Source of the DNA: Sorex araneus
Lineage: Eukaryota; Chordata; Mammalia; Eulipotyphla; Soricidae
DNA: 64,000 nt
NCBI RefSeq assembly: GCF_027595985.1
Contig: NC_073313.1
Coordinates: forward strand, 115,769,552 to 115,833,551
Direction: 5' to 3'
The notes beneath the pieces are model-generated. The model searched no databases. It was given only the letters and a program-made list of their open reading frames with translations, and was not told the origin of the DNA. Below are positions 20,441 to 33,290 of the stretch, in pieces (position 1 is the stretch's first letter; every line of letters starts with the position of its first letter). The position numbers and the translations under genes were made by a program.

Positions 20441-21660
20441 CACCAGAATGGCACTTTTACAAGGGAGTGCACTACAGTGACGCATCATAAACTCCCAAAG
20501 TCCATAATTTTACCCCAAGGTTCTCACTTGGTATTATACATTTTATAAGATTGGATGAATACATAAAATCATGCAACCATATTATAATGTCATACAGAAT
20601 ATTCTTACTGTCCTAAAAAGTCTATTTTTTACCACCAATTCAACCCCTTGTCCATCCCTCAACAATCTCTGGTTGTTTTTAATAATTCCATAATTTTGAC
20701 TGTTGCAAAGTCACATATACTTGGAATCATAGAGTATGAATGAAGCCTTTACAAATAGACTTCTTTTACTCAGTCATTTGCATTTATGTTTCCTTCAGGT
20801 CTTTCTATGACCTGATAGACCATTTATTTGTAATAATAAATTCCATTCCACTGTCTTGATGTACTATAGTTTGTTCATCTATTTACATAATGTTTTGGCT
20901 GCTTATACGATTTATCCACTATGAGCTGGAGCAATATAGCACAGTGGATAGGGTGTTTGCCTTGCACGCGGCCGACCCGGGTTTGATTCCTCCATCCCTC
21001 TTGGAGAGCCCAGCAAGCTACCGAGAGTATTATATCCGCATGGCAGAGCCTGGCAAGCTACCCGTGGTGTATTCGATATGCCAAAAACAGTAACAATAAG
21101 TCTCACAATGGAGACGTTACTGGTGCCCAGTCGAGCAAATTGATGAACAATGGGACTACAGTGTGACAGTGCGAATAAACAATGTGTTGTTGCTTACAAG
21201 ATTTCTCCACTATGAAGAAAACTGCAATATAAATATGCAGGCTTGTGTAGACACATTTTTTCAAGGAGAACACAAACACAGTCTCCCACTACCACAAATT
21301 ATGTAGTCAAGTTTCCCACATTTGGGGAAATCACAGGAGTTAGCACATTTCTTGGGATGCAATGGATGAGCTTTGCCCTGGGAAAACTACCTTTATGATC
21401 ATAGCGTTCCTCTTGCAAGATAAGTACATATTTTTGATTGAGTGCATATCAGTGAGTTTTGTTCATATGAGTCAGTATGTTAGATTTGTAAAAAGCCATG
21501 AAACTATCTTTCAATGCAGCCTTACCATTTTTTCATTCCCACTAGTACGCAGAGGGCCTATTGCTCTACAATCTAATCAGCATTACTTTTTGTGTTACAG
21601 ATTTTAGCCATTCTAGTAGGTATGTAGTTGTATCCCATTATTGTTGGGGATTTTTTTCAT
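20440..21660 (-). mobile_element. Ancient eutherian L1 (L1M-type) 3' region
   Basis: The plus strand resembles the reverse of old mammalian L1 3' sequence: ggaatcatagagtatgaatg, tgacctgatagaccatttat, tccattccactgtcttgatg, tttgttcatctatttac, gcaggcttgtgtagacac, cattctagtaggtatg. Diverged, and split by a younger SINE at 20925-21184. Confidence 0.6.
20894..21215 (+). mobile_element. RTE-tailed tRNA SINE in ancient L1
   Basis: The element spans about 20925-21184, with head (tagcacagtggatagggtg, B-box gggtttgattcc), RTE-leader segment to gatatgccaaaaacagtaacaa, junction, and tail gagacgttactggtgcccag ending in a short repeat. Flanks share gatttatccactatga / gatttctccactatga, extending to about 30 imperfect bases. 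A long, variable duplication is common for RTE-type insertion. Confidence 0.9.
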
Positions 21661-21775
21661 AAGAGAATGTCATGTTCAATGGGCTAAGTGCATGCTTTTT
21701 GTGCAGAAGTCCCAGGTTCTATCCATGGCACCACATGGTCCCTCAAGTAGAGGGAGTGGTTCAAAAACAAAAATA
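21660..21775 (+). mobile_element. Decayed SINE head
   Basis: caatgggctaagtgcatgc, cccaggttctatccatggca and ccacatggtccctcaagtag resemble a tRNA head plus start of the SOR body. Ends uncertain. Confidence 0.45.
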
Positions 21776-22271
21776 TATTTCATATCGACAGTAATATCAC
21801 CTTGGCGCAAAATCTTCAGATACATTGGGAGTTACCAAATTCCACAGCCATCACTATCTCACGACCCCCACTACACATACACACACCACTTTAGAAGGGA
21901 TACTGAATCATGGAAGGAAATAGGACATACCATTGGTAAAGAGCTGCTCTGTAATAGTCCTTGTGTTCAAGATTTCACATTAAATTATTATAGTAAACAT
22001 ACCAGTAGAAGAATAGTGTTCCAATTTTATTGGTAAGGATCTTGGGACTCAAGTAACTGTTTCTACAGCTAATAGAATATCTGAGATATTATAATAGTAT
22101 ATTATGACAAAGTTTCTGCAGTATCTTATGTATTATTAGACTAGAGGAATATATTTTCACCTCTTTTTCTGTTTATTTTTCCATGTAGTTCATTTAAAAT
22201 GGAACTATTATATATAAAGGATACTTGTCCCACATAAGGTGCCAAACAGATGGTATTTTTATTCCTTCCCT
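21776..22271. other. Unassigned AT-rich DNA
   Basis: No recognisable feature. Confidence 0.45.
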
Positions 22272-22458
22272 CAACTGATATATGTATATATATATTGATT
22301 TTTAGGTCATATTCGATGATACACAGGGGTTACTCAGGAATTAGTCCTGGCGATGCTCAGGGGACCATATGAGATGCTGGGAATCAAATCTGGGTCGGTC
22401 CTGTGCAAGGCAAACTCCTTACCTGCTGTACTATCACTCTAGCCCCACAACTGATATG
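22272..22458 (-). mobile_element. SOR-type SINE
   Basis: The duplication caactgatat (22272-22281 and 22448-22457) flanks a minus-strand SOR element. The plus strand shows ggtcatattcgatgatacac, gctcaggggaccatatgag and a head ending actatcactctagcccc. A (TA)n tail lies at 22280-22296. Confidence 0.85.
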
Positions 22459-22504
22459 TTTAAAATCAATTACTGTTGAAAATAATCTCCCCTTTTCTTC
22501 CTAT

Positions 22505-22855
22505 TGTTGTGGCTGTGTTTTCTCTGGCGGGGATCACAAATGCTTGATTGTGATGCTTATACATACACATGACTGTGGTGCTCATTGGGGGGGGTGGTGG
22601 TGGGTCACACATGTGGATATGGTCCATCCACACCTAATCAGAATGCTCACCAAAGTCCTGTGTTTTAGTTTTGGTGCTCAGAAACACCTAACTATGCACC
22701 AGAGAGTGCACACTCTATTGTGGTGCCAGGATTCCTAGATAGCAGAACCACAAGGACAGTGCTTGGCACATGATACCAGCACCGGAATCTAATTTATAAC
22801 CTTATGCTTGCAAGGCAAACATTAACCACTGACTCAGTCTCTGGATCCAAAAGTA
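22505..22855 (-). repeat. Family Y repeat with internal minisatellite
   Basis: Repeated ttgtgatgctta / gtggtgctca units (22515, 22548, 22577, 22640, 22672) are followed by gtggtgccaggattc and a decayed tRNA-like head (cttgcaaggcaaac). It has the same plan as 5100-5625 and 33030-33290. Confidence 0.5.
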
Positions 22856-22944
22856 ACTATTTTTGGTCTATATTTTACCTATGTAAACTATATTGCTTAT
22901 ACTTTGGGTGATTTGACACATAGTCATCTTTACAATGTGTTTAT

Positions 22945-23020
22945 AAATATACATATATATACAAACACCTCTCACACACATACACATATATATTTGTGTT
23001 TATATATACATATATAATCT
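22945..23020. repeat. TA/CA-rich simple repeat
   Basis: Alternating tatatacatatatat and cacacatacacatatat stretches without other content. Confidence 0.8.
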
Positions 23021-23054
23021 ATAAGAATAGTGATAAAATCTAATTTCTTTGGTC

Positions 23055-23225
23055 TACGGGGTGGGGGGGTTGTCACATCCAGTCATGCTTAGGCCTTATT
23101 TCTTGTGTTGCACTCAGAGATCACTCCTGGCAAGCTCAGGGAACCATTTTGGGTGCTGGGGATTGAACCTGGGTCAGCCTTATGCAAGAAAATGCATTGC
23201 CTGCTGTACTTTCATTCTCATCTCT
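23055..23225 (-). mobile_element. Old SOR-type SINE
   Basis: The plus strand has gttgcactcagagatcactcc, gggaaccattttgggtgctgg, attgaacctgggtcagcc and gcctgctgtactttcattctc, the reverse of SOR body and head. Its tail end is a G-rich tract. Confidence 0.75.
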
Positions 23226-23559
23226 CCCTCAAATCTAAAATCTTTGGCTGTTTTTTATATTTCTTGTCTGAATACTAGGTGTGGGAACACAGAAATATTA
23301 GCAACACTTCAACTAGCTTTCTTTCTCAGAAATATTTTTCAGTGTCTGAAGTTTTCATTAAAAGACCACTGAGCTAAGAATCAGAAAACTTTCTAGGGAT
23401 AAAATAATGTTTCCACTATAATGGTGTTAGGATCTACAATGTTGACGGAATCACCTGTCAGAACACCCACAAATACAGCAATTACTGTCTTTTTCATTCA
23501 GTAAGTGAAAATGACCACTCTGTGTTTGACACTTTTTATCACTCAAAGTGGGAGCATTG
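23226..23559. other. Unassigned
   Basis: No recognisable feature. Confidence 0.4.
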
Positions 23560-24045
23560 TAGCCCCTATTGTCATTTTCTATTGCTGCAAGTTTGGTGAC
23601 TTCAGATAACATTAGCTTATTATTATACATATCCAGAGGTCAGAAGTATCCTAAAATTCAAGATGTTCACAGTGTTCCATTTGAAGTTTCTAGGGGAGAA
23701 TTTATTTTCTTGTCTTTCCCTTAGGCAACCTTTATTCTTTGATAATTCCCCTTCCTCTATTCCCCCTTCCTCTATCTCCTAAGATAGCAACATGGGATCA
23801 TCTCTCTCACTTGATCTCCACTACTTTCCTTATTACTTCTTTCTATATTATTGTATCCTTCTTTAAAAGAATGTGGTTGTATTGCACCACTTAGATTATT
23901 TGGCATAATCTCCACCGTCTAAAGGCCCATAGCCTCAAGCAAATCTACAAAGTCTCATTTACCATGTGAAGTAACATTCAGGAGTTCTGGAGATTAGGAT
24001 ATTAACAAACTATTCAACTTCAATTGACAATTTTATCAACAGATG
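23560..24045 (-). mobile_element. MaLR (MLT1-like) LTR remnant
   Basis: The plus strand reads tctattgctgcaagtttggt, atatccagaggtcagaag, ctaggggagaatttattttc, tggcataatctccaccg, aatctacaaagtctcattta, ggagattaggatatta, in the same order as the remnant at 8225-8690. Identified from memory of MLT1-class LTRs. Strongly diverged. Confidence 0.5.
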
Positions 24046-24544
24046 GGACACAGGAACCACCTAGAACTTCATGTAGGATAGAGGGAACCTTGTACATTGG
24101 TACAAGCTGAGCCTTTTGAATACATCTCAGAGCTTCATCTGTAGCAGAGTGCGTGGTCTTGGGTCTCAAACCTCCTGGCTAATAGTTGAAGGTCCTCTAA
24201 TTATTTAGATAACTTTGTTTTGTGTTTGTTTGAGTGGGACAAGTTATCCTCTTCTCTTGCAAGGAAATTCCAAACTGAAGTACTAAGGATTTTCCCAAGC
24301 TTTAAGTCTGAGTAATAAAGGATAGTGAGTTTGTAGTATAAATCAGTAGTCTCCTACTGACTCACTTAAATTGACAAGATTGTTTCAATTACTCACAACC
24401 AATTATGAATGAGAACCAGCTTCTCCGGCACACAAGTGACACTTCATTCATTCTGGCTTGTACCGTAAATGACTTGAGACCTAGTAGAAGTATCAAAGTT
24501 ATCTTTGTTTTTTATTTTGATAAACCCTTAAAGAAATGCAATAA
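24046..24544. other. Unassigned
   Basis: No recognisable feature. Confidence 0.4.
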
Positions 24545-24705
24545 TAGGGCAAGGAAGGTAGCTCAATGGGCTAGAGTTTGTGTTCCATACTCCTGGGTTT
24601 GATACTTGATACCCTATGTTCCCTGAGTACCTCTGGGAGAGACCCACAAGCACCATGTAGGGAGTAACCCTAATCATAGCCAAGTAAAATCCCAAAACAA
24701 ACCAA
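24545..24705 (+). mobile_element. Old SOR-type SINE
   Basis: aaggaaggtagctcaatggg, cctgggtttgatacttg, atgttccctgagtacctc and agggagtaaccctaatcat follow SOR order with many changes. Confidence 0.55.
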
Positions 24706-25140
24706 CAATACAATCAATACCTAAAACTATGTGCAGTTGTACCAAAGAGAATTCTATATCTTGTAATTAAATATGTTGATTTGACCAGGGTGTAGTAAAA
24801 GGCTGATTGCCAGTCCCCTAAGTCTCTGAAATTGTATTACACTAGGAGATGCTTAAAAGCTAAAGTGACTCAAGGGTAAAATCCTTAAAATCTATGCTAC
24901 AAGAATCACGTTTAGATCTATTACATGAGCCCTTAGTTTTTCTTGTTAAATATTATGGTAAAATAAAACATCCAAATCTGAAACTGCAGCATACCTGGTG
25001 ACCAGCTCCCTATGAGCACTGAAGCAAGATTCATGCATAATACTTATGAGATAAACACTTGCAAGTGACTCCCTAGATAGGATTTCACTAGAAAAGATCT
25101 TACCTTGAAATTTCCCAGAGGGCACATATCATCTACCTAA
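24706..25140. other. Unassigned
   Basis: No recognisable feature. Confidence 0.4.
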
Positions 25141-25405
25141 GTTAACATGGTCTGTAGTACTGTCTGTCTTCCCATTGTTCATCTATTTGCTCGAGCGGGC
25201 ACCAGTAACATCTCCATTGTGAGACTTGTGTTACTGTTTTTGGCATATCGAATACACCATGGGTAACTTGCCAGGCTCTGCCATGCAGGCGGGATACTCT
25301 AGGTAGCTTGCCAGGCTCTCCAAGAAGGAATCGAACCCGGGTTGGCCACGTGCAAGGCAAATGCCCTACCCGCTGTGCTATCTCTCCAGTCTTGTTAATA
25401 TGGTC
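25141..25405 (-). mobile_element. RTE-tailed tRNA SINE
   Basis: Flanks gttaacatggtc / gttaatatggtc (25141-25152, 25394-25405; 11 of 12). On the minus strand the tail region is open in the RTE frame and reads WRCYWCPLEQIDEQ, matching the C-terminus of the RTE ORF (copy 2 reads EWRYYWCPLKQIEDQRDD). This shows directly that the SINE tail descends from RTE coding sequence. Head and leader segment are well preserved. Confidence 0.92.
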
Positions 25406-26086
25406 AATGCATATAATTGGGAAAAATAGTGCAAAATCAGATAACCAGAATAGGATTAATATTTTTAATAGTACCTCAAAGCATCCAAATGACGGAATGA
25501 GAAAATTATTTCCTTGCAAAAAATTAATAAACTATGTTAAGACCATATAAGAATTAAAGAAAAAGTAATAACTTTTTAAAAGAATTAAAGAAAACTGTGG
25601 TTAGCTTAATATAAAAAATAATAGAAACTTTAATAGATTCTATTAGAACCGCTTCTTTTAGAACCACTATAACCACTGTTTTTCAAAACAGTCAACATTT
25701 TACTCTCTCCTTCTAAATTGCTTAACCCAAAACTAAAGGACTCTGACTCCAGAATCACTGTGAAACCTTCAGATTAAATAATGCACATAAGAGTATAGAA
25801 ATGGCCATGCTGTTTCCTAAGTTGATCAATGGACAAAATCATAACTTATGGGTTAAGGAGTGTCAGATCCATTTTCCTATCTTGAGGTTTTTACCAAGGA
25901 ATTAAAAATGACCATTAAAGTCTATTTAACTAGATTTTCAGAACGTTAACAATTAATTTGCATGTTTCTAAAACTAAAACTAAAGAATGGAAAGAAAATA
26001 AAATGATGAGTAAATTTGATAAAAGGCATCAGGTGCTGAAGGGCGAAGGGTGAACAATAAACAGAAATTTGTAGAATTAAGGTAAG
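25406..26086. other. Unassigned AT-rich DNA
   Basis: No recognisable feature. Confidence 0.45.
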
Positions 26087-26666
26087 GTCTGAGGACCATC
26101 ACTGTATCACTGAATTACTGTCATCCCGTTGCTTATCGATTTGGTCAAGTGGGCACCAGTAATGTCTCCATTTGTCCCTGTCGCGTTCAGGGTCAGGGGA
26201 ATGAAGCCCATTATTGCTACTGTTTTTGGCATATAGAATACGCCAAGGGTAGCTTGCTAGGTTCTGCCATGCGAGATTCTACATTGCCTTCTTCCGGGAG
26301 CTTTGTTTTATAGTCTCTGGATCTTGGCCATTGATGAGATTACATGGTGCCAGGGGGAGTTTGTGGGTGTGACTGCCAAGCTACTGGAAAACGAGGTCCT
26401 TGGTGGAGGAGCCTCAGTACCAATTTGAGTAGGCTTGGAGATCTCAGCCACGGGTCCTGCATACCCGAGTTCCTCTGTCAGTTCCTTCATTGGTGAGGCT
26501 TGTTCGAGCATGTAGAAAGTGGTCTTGAGCATGGCTGTGGCTGAATTCTGGAGGTTTTTGACTGCCGGGGCTCTGCTTGGGATGGGGAGGGAAACTCAAC
26601 TCGGGTCCCTCCAAGGTTCCCCAGTGAAGAAAGCCTGGCACGGGGGCAGGAGATTCTGAGAACCAA
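26087..26666 (-). mobile_element. Composite RTE-dependent element, copy C
   Basis: Imperfect flanks tctgaggacca / tctgagaacca bound about 26099-26652. It has the same order as copy B: RTE tail (26120-26180, with tgtcatcccgttgcttatcg), RTE-leader segment (26185-26275, shortened), and the family head in reverse (26290-26652, gggagctttgttttatagtc to gcaggagattctg). The leader is internally deleted compared with B and D. Confidence 0.8.
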
Positions 26667-26669
26667 CAT

Positions 26670-27284
26670 GGCAGTATTTCCAAAGGTTACTAATGAAAAT
26701 GAAAATCTGATAAACCAAGATCATATTTTATTATTTCTGGAAGGTATAGAAAATGATTTTATGATTTGAGTTTAACAGTGGAATTCATTTCTGCTGTATA
26801 AACACTGAAGCACCAAGAAAAAAAAGACTAATGGAAAAGAAAAGATCTTTAGACCAGAATGAACGAGAATATAATGATAATCGGTAATAGTTGTGTGTTG
26901 GAGATTCTGAGGATTCTACTTTCAATAGGGAAACTACCATAGTTGGTATTGAAAACAAGTGATTCACAATTTTATCCAATTAAGAGTCTCTGTCTTTTAG
27001 TAACATAATGGTGCAAAAGATAGGATAATCAACTCACTAGAATATGTCTGTTCCTATTAATGTTTGAATATAAGAAATTGAAGGTGAATATCATTTACTT
27101 TTCACTTTAGTAAAAACATACATTTTACTGTACATTTAATTGGTAGAGAAATGTATTAGAAAGATATGAAGACTACATCTCATTTACATCAAAGGGAGAA
27201 ATGTATTTCAATCTAACAGAAACTCCCTCAGACCAAAATATTATCCCTATGATGAAAAATTTAACACAAATACTCAAGACAATT
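26670..27284. other. Unassigned AT-rich DNA
   Basis: No recognisable feature. Confidence 0.45.
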
Positions 27285-27492
27285 ATAAAATTCTTTATTT
27301 ATTTATTTATTTTTGCTTTTTGGGTCACACGCGGTGATGCACAGGGGTTACTCTGGCTCTCACTCAGGAATTACTCCTGGCAGTTCTCGGGGGACCATAT
27401 GGGATGCTGGGAATCAAACCTGGGTTGGCCGTGTGCAAGGAAAATGCCCTACCAGCTGTGCTATCACTCCAGCCCCCGGTGATAAAATTCTT
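27285..27492 (-). mobile_element. SOR-type SINE, full length
   Basis: Perfect 11-bp duplication ataaaattctt (27285-27295, 27482-27492). Minus strand: head with gctggagtgatagcacagc, B-box ggtttgattccc, body, and gtgtgacccaaaaagcaaaa followed by an AAAT-rich tail. Confidence 0.93.
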
Positions 27493-29849
27493 AAACAAAC
27501 TCTATAGGAACTCACAGTTTCCACATTCATAGTTACAGAAGAAATCTATTCAGTGGAAGCTATTAAAATTTCCTTTGACTTAAACAGACTATTACCAACA
27601 TTTGACAATATCCTTTAAGGGAAGAATCCATAAGCCCTCTAATCCAGTTCTAAAGAAAGGGATTTATTATAACTTGTACAAAGCCCTGCGATACATTCAT
27701 CCTTCCTGTAAATTAACCAAAGAGAATGCATAGTGATTCATTTGTGATGAAGGCAGCAAATGCCATAGGAATTTGTGTTTCCTAATCCACATGGATTGCT
27801 CTATTCTATTCCAATAGATCAGTTGATCGCACCAATTTTTCCAGTCATTGAACTGAATTATTTTAACACACTCAGCCCACCTAGAAGGTCAATATTTGTT
27901 TTTTGTTTGTTAGGTTTTTGTTTTCATATCAGAAGGACATAAAGTCCTCCTTTACCTTAAATCTTAAAAGTTAACCCAAATAATCTTTAATATCCCCAAT
28001 CTTCAGCAGGGCACAGAATATCTTTTCCAGCATCTAGAGTTTAAAGGATGTAAAGTGTCCACAGAAAAACTACAATTTTTTAAACATTAGATAATTCCAG
28101 GAATCTTTATAGACCCAGAGTTAAAGGGATCCTAATTTTCCCAGCACTAAAACCCCAAGATTCTTCAAAACTAGTGGCTGTTGCATAAATAGGTATTTAG
28201 TCCAATCTTTATATGACTTCTTGAAGCAAGCATAACCAGAATCTCTAAATAGGACCAAAGAGCATATGAAAGCAATGGAAAAAATGTAACTGTCTATAAC
28301 AACCTACCAACACTGAGGAATTTCAATTATGATCTGCCCTTTTTCCTTTTCCTCCACAAACATGGAAACAGCTTTGGAGTTTCTAACCCAATAACTTGGA
28401 GATCATCACAGACCTCTAGGTTATTATAATTAGCAAATGATTTAGTGGAAAGAGGACAATACTCTTAGGACACTATCAGTAGCTGCATTATTATGCCAGG
28501 TCTCAAAGGAACTAGTAATGGGTAATATTTTGTCTAGGCTACTCACTCAATTGAAACCCTATTAAATTAACACCATACCATAATTATTACATTACTCCAC
28601 TGGCTTCTTATGAAGTTGTCTTATTATCTCCAAACATTACTTCACTCAGATGCAACAGGCTGGAACCCCACAAATGAAACAGACCCAATAGAATTTAATT
28701 ATGATTGTAGAAAAGTAATTGATTCACTCTTGCCCCTAAGAATGACTTGCACAAAAGCCCTATAACTATTATTTACTTTGTAGTATTTGCAATAGTTCTT
28801 AATTTCAAGGACCTGTGGTGCAAAAGCAAGCTAGATACACTGTGATCACGTTGGTGTCTGTTCTTTAAAGTACATCTTAACCAGAAGCCCCATTAAGCAG
28901 AATGTATAGGTGACTAGGGCCTGGTATTTACTAAAAGGAAAACGGCAAACATGTTCATTGGTGATAGAGATGAGTTGGAGGTGGTACATGATTTTGGAAT
29001 GCTCTGAGAAAGACAGCGATTTCTGAACTCTGCCAGAGAGCCCATTAAAAAATTGAAAGCAGGTGTCTGCCTTGTTCGAGACCATCTTGCTTCCTACAGA
29101 ATTGACACTAGTAAGGACACAAGGTGACTCTAAAGTGCACACCTTAGAAGCAAAAAGAAATAGGTAGCTGACCTAACAGCAATGCAAGTAATGATTATGC
29201 AATCTTTAACATGTTTTCTTTCATACTAATTTGTCTGAGACTTTGTTTCTTTTTCAGAAAATCATTAACTACCAAACTGAGTGCATTTGGGAATACTTTA
29301 CCACATTGCAATTCAGGATATGCGTGCTGTGCTCTGGCTTGGCTAATTACTATTAGAGGGGTTGGGGCTTTCCCAGCTGTTCTCAGAAGTGGGGTGTAGG
29401 GAATTGCTGGAGCATTCCCAGAAATACTGGCTGGCCTCTGTGAGCCTGAGAGTCCATGGCTCCACCAGGCCAGGCAGTAAGACTCATACCCAGAAATGCT
29501 AAATGCCACAAGGCCACATTCAGCAAAGCTGAGGAGGCGGAAGAGGCAGATAATGTAGTGCTGGGTAATGAACTTGAGGCTTTGCACATCCACTCACCAC
29601 CTCTTCAAGCTATCTCTCTGGCTTCACTTACTGAGAGTACTACTACTGGTAATATGTAAACTTACTTATATAGGAAAAGAGGAGGGAGAGGGAAGCATGA
29701 TTCTGAACTAGAATTCTTTAGGTGAAAGTGATAGTCCAGAATGGTGATGTCTTCTAACTGGCTAGCCTCATTACACCTCTCATTGATGGAGCTGTTGCTA
29801 GCAAGTAATGCATTGGTCGAGATGTTGATAACTTCCTTGTTTGAAAATG
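27493..29849. other. Large unassigned stretch
   Basis: About 2.4 kb has no repeat I can name. Two open frames (28846-29142 and 29195-29593, minus) have no recognisable protein and I do not call them genes. The stretch 29300-29600 is GC-richer and could be an old retrocopy, but nothing supports a specific identity. Confidence 0.4.
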
Positions 29850-29995
29850 TAAGGCCAGAGAGATAGTCCAGCAGGAAAGACACTTGCTTTGCACATGTGG
29901 ACCCAGATTTGAATCCCAGCGCCCCATATGATCCCCCAAGCACTACCAAGAGTGATCCCAGAGCACTGCCAGGTGTGGCCAACTTCCCCACTTCC
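29850..29995 (+). mobile_element. Old SOR-type SINE
   Basis: gccagagagatagtccagca, gatttgaatcccagcgccc, atgatcccccaagcactacc and gcactgccaggtgtggcc give the SOR order. It lies just left of RTE copy 2. Confidence 0.7.
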
Positions 29996-30004
29996 TTCCT
30001 CTTG

Positions 30005-31625
30005 GGGTCACTTGTCACGTGTCATCCCTTTGATCTTCTATTTGCTTGAGTGGGCACCAGTAATATCTCCATTCGTCCCTGTCGCGTGCTAGTGTAGCCC
30101 AATGATATCTGCTTGCTACAGAAACACGAAGAGCCTCAAACTGTTTATTCAAGGTTTTAGCGAACAAGTCTGACCATATCGTTGGTGGGCGGCCAAGCAG
30201 TCTTTTGACATTCGGTAGAGTCCAGTCGGTAACAGCTCTAGTCCAGAGGTCATCTCTGAATCGCATTATATGTCCGGCCCATCTGATTTTTGACGTCTTG
30301 GCAAAGGAGACAGCGTCCGTGATTCTTGACTGTCAACGGAGGTAGGAACTCCAGATTACTTCTCTCACTTGAGTCAAACGTGATACTCCAAGCATAGCTC
30401 TTTTGATTCCTCTTTGGGAGATCCAAATAGGGTTCTAATCCTGTTTTCTTTTCGTATGGCCCAGGTCTCTGAGGCATATGTTAATGCAGGAAGAACAGTG
30501 AAGTCAAAAAGATGTGCCTGGAGCCAGAGGTTCTTTGTCCTCTTAACCACTTCTTTGATGCTCTTGAAGGCATTCCACACTGCTCTCTTCCTCCTGCGCA
30601 GTTCTGGCACCAAGTCATTCCTCATGTTGAGTTCTCAACCCAGGTATACATAGCTGCTGAATTTGGAGATGTTCATTCCATTGAGAGCAAATGGAACATC
30701 AGGAACTAGTTTGTTTTTCATGAACATCGTTTTGGTGAGATTCAGCTGCAGTCCGACCTTTCCACACTCTTGGTCAAAGTTGGCCAGCGTTTGTGCCACT
30801 TGGCTAATGTTTGGTGTTATGAGAACAATGTCATCAGCAAAGCGGAGGTGGTGTAGCTGCCGACCATCTACCTTCACTCCCATTCCTTCCCATTCCAGTC
30901 TTTGCATGACGTTGTCGAGGGTGGCACTGAAGAGTTTCGGGGAAATGGCATCACCCTGCTGAACCCCTCTCTTTACGTCGATGATGACTTCCTTGTAGAA
31001 TGGTGAGATCCTGGTGGTGAGTCCGTAGTACAGCTCACAGAGGATCTTGATGTACTGAGTTTGAACACCCTGTTTGGCTAGGGCTTTGATAACCGCTTTA
31101 GTCTCAACAGAATGGAAGGCCTTCTTTAAATCAATGAAAGTTAGACAGAGTGTCATCTTGAACTCTCGTGAAGCTTCAATGGGCTTGGTCACTGTGTGGA
31201 TATGGTCGATCATGCTCGATCCTTTTCAGAACCCAGCTTGCTCGCATGGTTGTCCTTTGTCTAGTGTTCTGCCTATTCTATTCAGGATGACTCGAGTGAA
31301 CAACTTGTAGATGACGGACAGCAGGCAGATTGGGCGATAGTTGCCAATGTCATGGGTGTCTCTCTTCTTGTACAACAGAATGGTCCTGCTGGTTTTCCAT
31401 TGGGACGGAACCTTGCATTCATACAGGTAGCATGTGAAGAGCCGAGTCAGTGTATTGACAAGTACTGATGGCAGATTCTTCAGATGTTCGGGTCTGACCT
31501 TGTCTGGATCAGGTGTTATATGAGTCTTTACTGATGAAATGACGTGTCGGATTTCAGAAGGGCAGACATTGGGAATGACATACCTCTTGGGGTATGGTAT
31601 GCAACATAGACAAGTGAATTCAATG
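30005..31625 (-). mobile_element. RTE-clade LINE, copy 2 (reverse transcriptase half, best preserved)
   Basis: Minus strand, 5' to 3': truncated in the linker near 31620, then the reverse transcriptase. An uninterrupted 192-codon frame (31213-30635) contains LCLTFIDLKKAFHSVET, GVQQGDAISPKLFSATL, HHLRFADDIVLITPN and GLQLNLTKTMFMKN. The catalytic FADD box is at 30830-30841 and intact. The rest to 30015 is frameshifted but reads TYASETWA, then the C-terminus EWRYYWCPLKQIEDQRDD, ending in gtgacacgtgacaag-type repeats without poly(A). The residues are those of RTE-1-type elements known best from nematodes. Dead, because both the endonuclease and part of the ORF are missing. Confidence 0.92.
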
Positions 31626-31724
31626 GTTAGTTGGCCCTAATATGTGAGAGCTCCCTCTACAGGCCATTTGGATTTCAAATTAGATGCCCTGATTTTAGTC
31701 GAGGTTTTCGTTTTTGTTTTCGTT

Positions 31725-32385
<661 letters not shown>

Positions 32386-32562
32386 TGTTTTTTGGGCCAC
32401 ACCCTGCGATGCTCAATGGTTACTCCTGGTCTACACTCATAATCACTCCTGAGCATGCTCAGGGGACCATATGGGATGTCAGGTATTGAACCTGGGTCAG
32501 TCACAGTCACATGTCAGTCACATGGCAAGGGTTTTACATGTGTACTATCTGTCCAATCCCTG
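32386..32562 (-). mobile_element. SOR-type SINE next to TTTC array
   Basis: The plus strand reads tttttgggccacaccctgcgatgc, gctcaggggaccatatggg, attgaacctgggtcag and a disturbed head with a small duplication (cagtcacagtcacatgtcagtcacatgg near 32497-32525). Confidence 0.8.
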
Positions 32563-32864
32563 CAGTTTTCTTTTTAATTTTCACAAAGTGAATAAATCTT
32601 TTTTATAAAGTGAATAAATCTCTTCAAGGTGACATATCCAAGGAGATGTCGAGCTTGCAGAACATATCCAGGACTAATGTAAAGAGGAATGTCCACAAAA
32701 AGGATTTCTCTTAAGATCCTTGTGTCCAGGAAAGATCTTGGATAAAAAGAGACAAAACTTTCATAATATATAGAAACAAGTGTGTCATACAATGATAGCT
32801 CCAGATGGCTAGTCATTTCTTTCCTTTTGTGTAAAACATTCACACATATGAACTCATTTAGTTT

Positions 32865-33010
32865 ATGTTTGTTTGCTTGTTTGTTTATGGCCATACCAAG
32901 CAGTGCTCTGCAATCACTCATGGAAAGCCTGGGGGACCAGATAGGGTGCCAGAGATCAAATCTGGGTTGGCTGTGTGCAAGGCAAGCTCCTGCTACTCTG
33001 GCCCCACATT
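32865..33010 (-). mobile_element. Old SOR-type SINE
   Basis: The plus strand reads ggccataccaagcagtgctc, tggaaagcctgggggaccag, agatcaaatctgggttggc, gtgcaaggcaagctcc, the reverse of SOR body and head. Confidence 0.65.
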
Positions 33011-33029
33011 CAAAAATTAATGTATTTTT

Positions 33030-33290
33030 AATGTCCTGGGGAGGGGGTGGTCTCATACACTTGGCTGTGATATTTGAAAAACTTGGTTGTAGTGCTTGCA
33101 CACATGCCCTTTAGGACCCAACTCCTTAGCTGTGATGCCCCCACATGCTGGGTTATTTTTACTCCTCAAATTGCATACTTCATTGTGATACTGGGTGTGC
33201 CAGAAAGCAGCTAGAATGACACTCTGCACATGGTGCTAGGGATAGAATTTCAGTTGCTCTTTGCCACTGAGCAACCTCAGGCCCTATATA
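33030..33290 (-). repeat. Family Y repeat with internal minisatellite
   Basis: Repeated ttggctgtgatattt / ttggttgtagtgcttgcac / ttagctgtgatgcccccac units (33060-33160), then gtgccagaaagcagc, gtgctagggatagaatt and a decayed head. Third copy of the plan seen at 5100 and 22505. Confidence 0.5.

Noticed and set aside
29195-29593. A 132-codon minus-strand frame in GC-richer DNA
   Set aside because: No domain, no promoter or splice context and no recognisable homologue; left unassigned.
32574-33101. A 175-codon minus-strand frame
   Set aside because: It runs through an old SOR SINE and the family Y repeat and has no recognisable protein similarity. Most likely chance.
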